Shown here in pieces: positions 57,441 to 64,000 of a DNA stretch of 64,000 nucleotides. The DNA is taken from NCBI GenBank assembly GCA_963693085.1, contig OY856409.1, positions 521,923,803 through 521,987,802 of the forward strand, given 5' to 3'. Both the position numbers and the translations under genes were made by a program. Under the pieces are notes generated by a model. The model had not been told where the DNA came from and did not search any database. It saw nothing but the letters and a program-made list of their open reading frames with translations. The first letter of the stretch is position 1; each line of letters begins with the position of its first letter. The stretch comes from Alisma plantago-aquatica. Lineage: Eukaryota > Streptophyta > Magnoliopsida > Alismatales > Alismataceae.

Positions 57441-58871
57441 CAATTTTTTTAGCCAGATGTCGTGGATTAGATCATCAACAGTGTAATTGAGAGAGTAGAA
57501 TGGAATGTGGCAAGACGCTGACTGTGATTTGGCCAAATGTTAGACAATCAAGTATTTGTATGTGAAACAATGCTACGCAGATGAAAAAACTCATCTTCTC
57601 CTAGGCATCAGCATACAAACATGTAGCCAACCAACATCTCTTGTTATGTTCATCCATGTATCACATTATTTGTTATGAAGCAGTTGTTGCAAGCTCAGAC
57701 CTTGGTCATACTAGGTAACTATTCTCAGATGAGACAATAACCTTCTAGAAGGAGATTGTTTGCTAGTACAATAGCATCACGAGAGTGGACTATCACGACA
57801 GCTATGGGGGAAGAGTTGTATGTCACTATTAGATCTCATTCCATGAGGGGTAGCATCAGCATGGAGTACATCTCTAGCTATGAGCATATCACCTTTATTT
57901 GGTAGCCTACATGTTTTATTACTTTTACTAATCAATTTGCTACTTTTTAGGATCCATTGTTACTTTTGATTCTATATAGTTACTTTTCATGATAAATAGT
58001 TACCTTTTATACCATATTGTTACTTTCTAGTGAAGCATATTGGTGATTTTCATAATTATATTTAATTTTCTGTCATACATTTTTAACCTTTTGATTTCTT
58101 ATATACGTGTCTCGGTATTAGTATAACTGTAAAATAGATTCCACATATATAGTATGTCATTTAATCATTAATATACATTTAATAAGTAACATGTATTTTT
58201 TGTTCTTATTGTAGTATGTGTTACTTCTAATTATCATAGTGTTACTTTTTGAGTCAAATAGTTAATATTTTGTATCACATATGTTTAGTGTTTTTTTGTT
58301 ACAATTACTGAACTTTAAACATTAAAAATGTTTTTTGGGATTGCATATTTATGAGTTTTATTTCCACAAACTTTCAAGACATTTGTTGACTATATGTCCT
58401 CGATTAGTGCATCAATAGTGCATCTGGGATAGTAGACAAATCTATATGTCGGGGAATGGCCAGAATTTTGGTGATTGACTGTGATTTGGTCATATGTTAC
58501 ATAATCATATGTTAGCATGTGAAACATGCAACATTCAAAGAAAATCTCAGTTATCTACTCCCTCTATCAGCCACATTTGAATTTCTAGTTGAGATGGATT
58601 CAAACGCAAAATTAAAGACAGGTTCGATGTATGTTGACGAGTGCCATTACTGACATCTGCAACATCTTTCATTATCAATAGCAGCGCTCCAAGAATCTGG
58701 CCCCATTCGATTAGAAAGGAAAAAGTTTGTCTGTATGCTCTTTTAAAATTCTTTTGTTCATTTTTATGACTTGTTTCATTAATTTTCATTCTGTTTATAC
58801 ACTCGGGTTATCTTTATATATGTCTCATTAGAAATACATTGCCCCAAAATTGTAATCCATGCATATAGTAT
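57441..58871. repeat. Repeat family R, copy 2, left part with an older internal duplicate
   Basis: 58,393-58,876 matches 5,864-6,347. The segment 57,452-57,600 is a diverged version of 58,383-58,540 (GACTGTGATTTGG...CATATGTTA-like motifs), so the family is itself tandemly duplicated here. Runs of GTTACTTTT-type motifs occur at about 57,915-58,040 and 58,210-58,270. Confidence 0.6.
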
Positions 58872-59238
58872 AGCACTGTTGACTCAAGGTCAATTAGGTC
58901 AATGTTGACTCACGTCTAAATTGACTAAACCCTTGTTTTGATGATGACTAACCATTCCACATATTGGTGTCTAATGCTTCTACATTGAGTGATTTCAGAT
59001 TAGGTTTAGACACACTCCAAATGCCCTAACTTGCGCATATCAAATTGGAGAAAAGACAAGTCAAAATAGCTACAAGTGTGCAATTTGGGATCTCTATGTA
59101 AATGACCTTAGAATTGCTTTGTAATCACTTGTAATGATTGTATGACTTGTAATTAAGCTTAGAAAAATTATTGGGACACAAAAATCCATTGTTTGTACAG
59201 TTTATGAAAATTCCAAAATACCCATAACAGGGATTTTG

Positions 59239-59490
59239 TCGGCCGAATTCCAAACTCGGCCGATCCATATATTCTGGAATTTTCTGGGCAGTCGGCCGAG
59301 TTACCAACTCAGCCGATCCCTGTTCGGTCGAGTTTCTATGGTAGGAAACTCGGCCGATCCACTGATCGGTCCAAGATGAAAGTCGACCGATCGGCCGAGT
59401 TTCTCCAAAGGAACTCGGCCGACAGTCTATCTTTCAGACTTGTCGCTTAGTGGTTCGGCCGAGTTACCTTTATATAAACTCGGCCGATCG
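59239..59490. repeat. Cluster of TCGGCCGA palindromes in solo LTR
   Basis: At least eight CGGCCGA cores occur in alternating orientation (AACTCGGCCGATC versus GATCGGCCGAGTT). They form inverted repeats at several spacings upstream of the TATA-like box, i.e. in the presumed U3 region. Confidence 0.8.
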
Positions 59491-59625
59491 GACTGTACTG
59501 GAATGCAGAAAAAGCATTTCCAACCGTTGGAGACTGTGTTGGGACCCAAAATAGATCCGTTGCAACTTGTAAAACGGCTATTTTTCGTTCCTAAGTGTTC
59601 CCAAAGGCTAAGAGGCATCCACAGC

Positions 59626-59635
59626 TATAAATAGG
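59626..59635 (+). promoter_or_regulatory. TATA-like box of solo LTR
   Basis: TATAAATAGG, positioned downstream of the TCGGCCGA cluster, as expected for a U3 promoter. Confidence 0.55.
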
Positions 59636-59939
59636 ACCCCTTGGGCTTCATTCCAAGGTTGAGCATTCATTGCAAACTCTGTGTGAGGTTCCTATTCTAT
59701 AGTTGAGTGCTTCCTACAACCTCCTCTCTCTCTCTCTAAGCTTAATCACTTGCTACATCCATTAGAGTGAGTAGGAGATTTGTAAGAGAGCTAGTATTAT
59801 TTGTATATCTTGTGAGGCTCTCACTTCCACCACCTCCCCATCTCTCATTTCCTATCTTGAAGATGAAGGTTCTCTCTCTTGTCCAAGAGAGGTGAAGAAG
59901 AACAAGGGAAGGAGTCCCTTGGTGAAGATCAAGGCCGAA

Positions 59940-60195
59940 GACTTGGAGCTAGAGTGGGTAAGCCCTTGGAGAAGGCAGAAGACTCAAGCTCAAGTGGGTA
60001 AGTCCTTGGTGGAAAGCTTCTCTGAGTGAAGGTGAAGTCAAAGGCGGAAGATCCAAGAAGAGTGGGTAATTCCTGCAAGGCCGAAGACTTGTGCAAGAGT
60101 GGGTAAGTCCTTGGAGAAGGCCGAAGACTCTTGCAAAGTGGGTAAGTCCTTGGTAAGGTTGAAGACTCTTTGTATTGGATAGGTAAGTCCTTTGT
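59940..60195 (+). repeat. Degenerate minisatellite in solo LTR
   Basis: Repeated AGTGGGTAAGTCCTTGG and GGCCGAAGACT modules with a period of roughly 50 bp, in the presumed R/U5 part. Confidence 0.7.
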
Positions 60196-60510
60196 GGGTC
60201 ATGTATTGTAAGTCTTATAATTGAATATAAGAGTGCAATTGGTTGAAGTCCTAGAGGTTGACCTCTCTAGGCAAGTGGACTGACACACTTCTAGTTTGAA
60301 GTGTGGAACCACTCTAAATAGCTTGTCTAATTTGGTGCATGTTCAATCTCTCTTATCCTTGCTATGCATGATTTAGTTGCACTCAAATTACCTATTTAAC
60401 AACCTTATCTTGTCATATAATTTGAATGGTTTAATGAATTTTGTTTAAGTGCTTTCAGCTCTATTCACCCCCCCTCTAGAGCACCTAAGTCACCCATCTA
60501 GGATCCAACA

Positions 60511-60960
60511 AGCACAACCTTGAAAATACCTTTCTTCTTGAACATGTATGTGTTGTTACTTTTACTAATCGATTTGTTACTCTTAATTACTTAGAATTAT
60601 TTTATGCATCAAATAATTACTTTCTATTCCATAAAGTTACTTTTTATTCCACATAGTTACTTTTTTTTGCATTTTTGTCGGTCATTCTTATTTGTATTTA
60701 TTTTCATTTTGTAAATGTTTACTCTTTCTTTACATGTTGTATGCTATATTAAACTTACTTCACATCAAAATTGTCTTTCATGTCTACAAAATTACATTTA
60801 ACTATTGATGTATATTTTAATCATATTACATTTGTATTAGTGTGTGGAGATTTGTCCACGTTGAAGTAAGGTAAAGTTAGATGAGCAAAATGGACGATAT
60901 AACTGTTAGCATTGGTTTCACCCACGCAAAGAGCCAATGTCATTGTTAATGATCATGATT
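60511..60960. repeat. Repeat family R, copy 2, right part and flank
   Basis: 60,511-60,700 continues the match to 6,325-6,500, with the GTTACTTTT-type tail. Beyond about 60,700 it extends past where copy 1 is cut off by copy B, and no further feature is recognised. Confidence 0.55.
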
Positions 60961-61074
60961 TAGCTGTGAGCGTAGTTTACCTCCAAGGAAGATACTTTAT
61001 ATTTAATTAAATTTTAAATAAAAGATGTTTGAGAGTAGAATTTGCATAATTAATAAGATAATACTTATAGAAAC

Positions 61075-61260
61075 GAGGGTGCTAAGAGCTCGGTAAGTCC
61101 CAATAAAAAATACAGATTCGAACCTCACCGAAGACATTCTGCAAACTGTAATTCACACTGATTTGACGTGGGTGGGGGTGACCAGACCATATCCTCTCAT
61201 ACCTTAAGAGTTTACCATGTCGGCCTAGCCTGAAGTCGGTTCTCTCGGTCACCAAAAAAA
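61075..61260 (+). mobile_element. tRNA-related SINE-like sequence
   Basis: An A-box-like segment (GCTAAGAGCTCGG, 61,081-61,093) is followed 22 bp later by a good B-box match (GATTCGAACCT, 61,115-61,125). About 130 bp of unrelated body follows, then a short A7 tail at 61,254-61,260. This is the layout of a plant tRNA-derived SINE. No clear TSD was seen, and the sequence does not fold as a tRNA gene as far as I can judge. Confidence 0.45.
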
Positions 61261-61280
61261 TATGTTAAAAAGGCAGACAA

Positions 61281-61400
61281 AAAATATCTGAACAAATCCA
61301 TCATTAGATATCAATTGATAGAAAATAAGGAGCCCACGACAAAATATCTGAACAAAACCATCATTAAACATCAATTGATAGAAAATAAGGAGCCCACGAC
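61281..61400. repeat. 60-bp tandem duplication
   Basis: Two 60-bp units (61,281-61,340 and 61,341-61,400) begin AAAATATCTGAACAAA and end AAGGAGCCCACGAC, with few differences. It is a recent simple duplication. Confidence 0.92.
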
Positions 61401-62539
61401 ACTAAACCCGGAAACTCCTTACTATTAAGTCCCTCTTGGCTCCAGCATTGATTGAAAGGAGCCGACGCACACTTCCCTCGCCGTTCACGAAGCAGGAACG
61501 TCAGTAACAAAAGCAGGATGCCGAGCTCAAAGTGACGCACGACTGACATACACTAAATTACAGAAAAGGGGGGGATGTCGAACAAGTACTGAAAAATAAA
61601 CAGTTACGAACAAGCATTGAACCTCCAACTATATGTAAATACTGCCATCGATCAGCCAAACACTAGAAATGAAGCAAATGCAGAAAATATAATTGTTTAA
61701 CGCTTCAATTGAGTCTTTAAATCACAATGCTCCAGCTTCTGCCATATCTCACGCATCATTTCCAGTCCCTTAATGATGGCTCTGACTCCCTTAGCCTGCA
61801 CTTCCTTCATTCGTTTGGCTATGCCTCCTCATTGCCATGACCTTAGGCCATTGATAGTGCTGAAATCCCATTGCCAGTGAGAAGGTGTTGAAGGTCGTCC
61901 ATGTCCATCTCCTTTTATGTGCATACCCAACCGATGCACTCTCCTCATTGTCAATGTCCATCTCCCTCGCAAGAGAAAACTTGTAAAACTTCAGCCAGCA
62001 GACGCTTCAGTCCCAACACCGTCGAATAGTGCCAGACCCCCACTGCGATTCAGTGAGGAGGTTTTGAAGGTCAGGAGGGACCGCACGTAGAGGAAGAGGA
62101 CAGAGTAGGATGAGATGTTGTTTGTTGTTGGGGTCGTCTGTGGGTGGATGCTGACGGAGACACTAGACAGGCGGCGGAGGAGGAGGGAGACGGTGCCACC
62201 GTTCGTTGGTGACGGTGGGAATGTGCACATGGAATATGAATAGGTTCTCCTTGATCAAGCAAGAAGGGAACATGTCGGCATCTAGCAGGCATCAATCACG
62301 GCGAGCAAGGCGGCGTGCTCTTCCGAACTATGGCCAAAATTGGGGAACACGAACAAGCGGTGGTTCTTATTTACATGGGTGAGAGTGGAGGGACAATTTA
62401 TCGGGACAGCATAGATGGAAGTCAAACCAAGCCATCATGCGCCTCGGTGAGTTGAGTTGCCCTTCCATCATCTGGTGAGGAATGTGCCATCCTTGTGATT
62501 CATATATCCTTTCTTCCGTACATAAGTAGGATCCGCAGA
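61401..62539. other. Unannotated region with weak minus-strand frames
   Basis: Minus-strand frames at 62,230-61,991 and 62,295-62,071 overlap in different frames and are Ser/Thr/Pro-rich. They have no recognised domain. The stretch is GC-richer than its surroundings and might be a decayed gene fragment, but nothing supports a specific call. Confidence 0.3.
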
Positions 62540-63297
62540 TTAAAAAATTGGGTACCAAAATACACTCAAATAATATTTCATAATGTAATAATTTTTTAAA
62601 ATCTAATCTGTTGATCTTTTTAAACATCTTGTGAATAGTTCATGCATAAAATTTGGACCTATTTCGATATTTTACAGGTCATGATACAAAGAACACAAAG
62701 ATAATATATTTCAAATTAATTGTGTGCATCCATTTTGTTTATCTCTGACAAATGACTACACTCATCTATATGCACTCAATTTGTACGTAGTCTCATCATA
62801 GTATGAAAATGAAGATCAATAGTTTATGTAAACACCAACACCACTTCAGTATACCGTGTGACTTGGCATGCAAGTGTATTTTAACGTAACTCTATAGAGA
62901 GAGAGAGAGAGTCAGGCTTGAATACACTCGAGTGTATCGGAGCAGAATACACTCCAGTAATTTTTCATGATGCAATATTTTTTTCAAAAATCTAATCCGA
63001 TGATCTTCTTAATCATCTTGTAAATAGCTCATATAAAAAATTTGAGCACATTTGGACATTTATAAATCATGTTATAAAGACGGCAAAAATTGAACATTTT
63101 AAATTAGTTTTGTGCGTCGATTTGTTGCCCTCGGATGAATGACTTACACTCATCCAAATGGGCTCAAAATTTGTATGTAATCTAATTATAGTATGACAAC
63201 GAAGATCAATGGTTTACATCTTGTAAAAAATGTTCTTGATATGCAAACACACTTGAGTATATCCGTGCGATTTGTACACTCGAGTGTATTCTAACCT

Positions 63298-63300
<3 letters not shown>

Positions 63301-63388
<88 letters not shown>

Positions 63389-63407
63389 GAGAGAGAGAGA
63401 GAGAGAG
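63301..63407. repeat. (TA)42 followed by (AG)11 microsatellite
   Basis: An uninterrupted TA tract (63,301-63,384), then C and an AG tract (63,386-63,407). Exact length in the genome is likely variable. Confidence 0.95.
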
Positions 63408-63921
63408 TCATGCTAGAATGCAGAATAAGTAATTTTTCATGATACAATATTTTTTTTAAATCTAATCTGTTGATCTTCTTAAACATCTTGTGAATAGCTC
63501 ATACGTAAAATTTGAACACATTAGACATTTATAGGTCATGTTATAAAGACCACAAAAATTATGCATTTCAAATTATTTTTGCGCGTTGATTTTGTTGCCT
63601 TTGGATTAGTGACTTACACTCATCCAAATGAGCTCAAAATTTGTATGTAGCCTAGTTATAGTATGACGGTGAAGATCAATGGTTTATATTTTACAAAAAA
63701 TAATCTTGTATATTCGGGTCATGTTATATAAAGACCACAAAAATTATGCATTTCAAATTAGTTTTGCACGTCGATTTTGTTGCCCTTGGATGAGTGACTT
63801 ACACTCATCTCAATGGGCTCAAAATTTGTATGTAGCCTAGTTATAGTATAACGGTGAAAATCAATGATTTACATTTTACAAAAAATAATCTTATATATTC
63901 GTGCAATCTGTACACTCAAGT

Positions 63922-63925
<4 letters not shown>

Positions 63926-63982
<57 letters not shown>
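63926..63982. repeat. (CT)n-(TA)n microsatellite
   Basis: A CT tract at 63,926-63,952 followed by TA to 63,982, the reverse-complement order of the tract at 63,301-63,407. It suggests the array changes orientation here. Confidence 0.92.
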
Positions 63983-63985
<3 letters not shown>

Positions 63986-64000
63986 GTTAGGAAGTGTGTA

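Larger units (their letters stand above)
58877..60510 (+). mobile_element. Solo LTR (probably copia-type), 1,634 bp
   Basis: Starts TGTTGACTCAAGG, ends GGATCCAACA, with a perfect 5-bp TSD AGCAC (58,872-58,876 and 60,511-60,515). R copy 1 shows the uninterrupted site (TATAGCACAACC near 6,325). A TATA-like TATAAATAGG lies at 59,626-59,635. No internal sequence or second LTR is present, so it is a recombination product of a full element. The start/end style resembles large copia LTRs; the lineage is not certain. Confidence 0.87.
62540..64000. repeat. Array of ~0.4-kb MITE-like units punctuated by dinucleotide repeats
   Basis: Four related units (about 62,540-62,893, 62,910-63,301, 63,407-63,715 and 63,716-63,925) share blocks with ATCTAATCTGTTGATC, GACTTACACTCATC and GAAGATCAATGGTTTA. 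The best unit has inverted termini: AGTCAGGCTTGAATACACTC at 62,910 and its near-complement ending CTAACCTGACT at 63,301. An inner palindrome TACACTCGAGTGTA lies at both ends. Units are separated by GA or TA/GA tracts. A further copy begins at the right window edge. Confidence 0.65.

Noticed and set aside
63214..63486. 90-codon minus-strand frame
   Set aside because: It is mostly an Ile-Tyr repeat translated from the (TA)n microsatellite.

Overview
This window looks like repeat-rich nuclear DNA from a flowering plant. The signs are plant-type LTR retrotransposons primed by initiator-Met tRNA (TGGTATCAGAG sites), a 5S-bearing Cassandra TRIM, CACTA (En/Spm) transposons with intron-containing genes, and long AT-rich gene-free stretches. 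I see no intact host gene, tRNA gene or functional rRNA gene. The species cannot be named from this sequence. Nearly all of the window can be explained as transposons inserted into older repeats, and most insertions can be dated relative to each other through their target-site duplications (TSDs).

Left third (1-31,163). Positions 1-539 are the end of a gypsy-type LTR. A segment of about 4.7 kb (copy A, 1,133-5,863) recurs as copy B. Copy B is broken into 6,502-7,217, 17,219-19,495 and 29,492-31,163 by two retrotransposons that copy A lacks, so A shows the empty sites. The first insertion (7,218-17,213, TSD GTACC) is a LARD-like gypsy derivative with LTRs of 3.8 and 5.3 kb around only 878 bp of internal DNA. 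A Cassandra TRIM (8,068-8,903) sits inside its 5' LTR. The second (19,496-29,491) is a decayed Ty3/gypsy element with recognisable integrase remnants and an inversion inside its 3' LTR.

Centre (31,497-55,843). A Ty1/copia element (TSD ATATT) has its 3' LTR split by a CACTA element X (TSD ATA). X is split by a second CACTA, Y, in the opposite orientation (TSD GTG). Y is split by a third CACTA, Z, in the original orientation (TSD CAT). All four TSDs can be read, giving the order copia, then X, then Y, then Z. Y carries a nearly complete but mutated TNPD-type transposase gene and a second gene that ends in an Ulp1-like (C48) cysteine-protease domain. Z carries the same two genes, with about 2.8 kb deleted from the transposase. 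Z landed in the codon of the presumed catalytic cysteine of Y's protease. X is a 2.3-kb deletion derivative without genes. In an intact member of this family the transposase would act on the CACTA ends and on the many GTCGGTT / AACCGAC subterminal repeats, while the second gene would give a TNPA-like accessory protein. No copy here looks able to make either protein intact.

Right part (55,844-64,000). AT-rich DNA of unknown nature is followed by a second copy of a repeat (R) seen at 5,864-6,501. It is interrupted by a 1,634-bp solo LTR (58,877-60,510, TSD AGCAC). A SINE-like sequence, a 60-bp tandem duplication, and an array of about 0.4-kb MITE-like units punctuated by (TA)n and (GA)n tracts complete the window.
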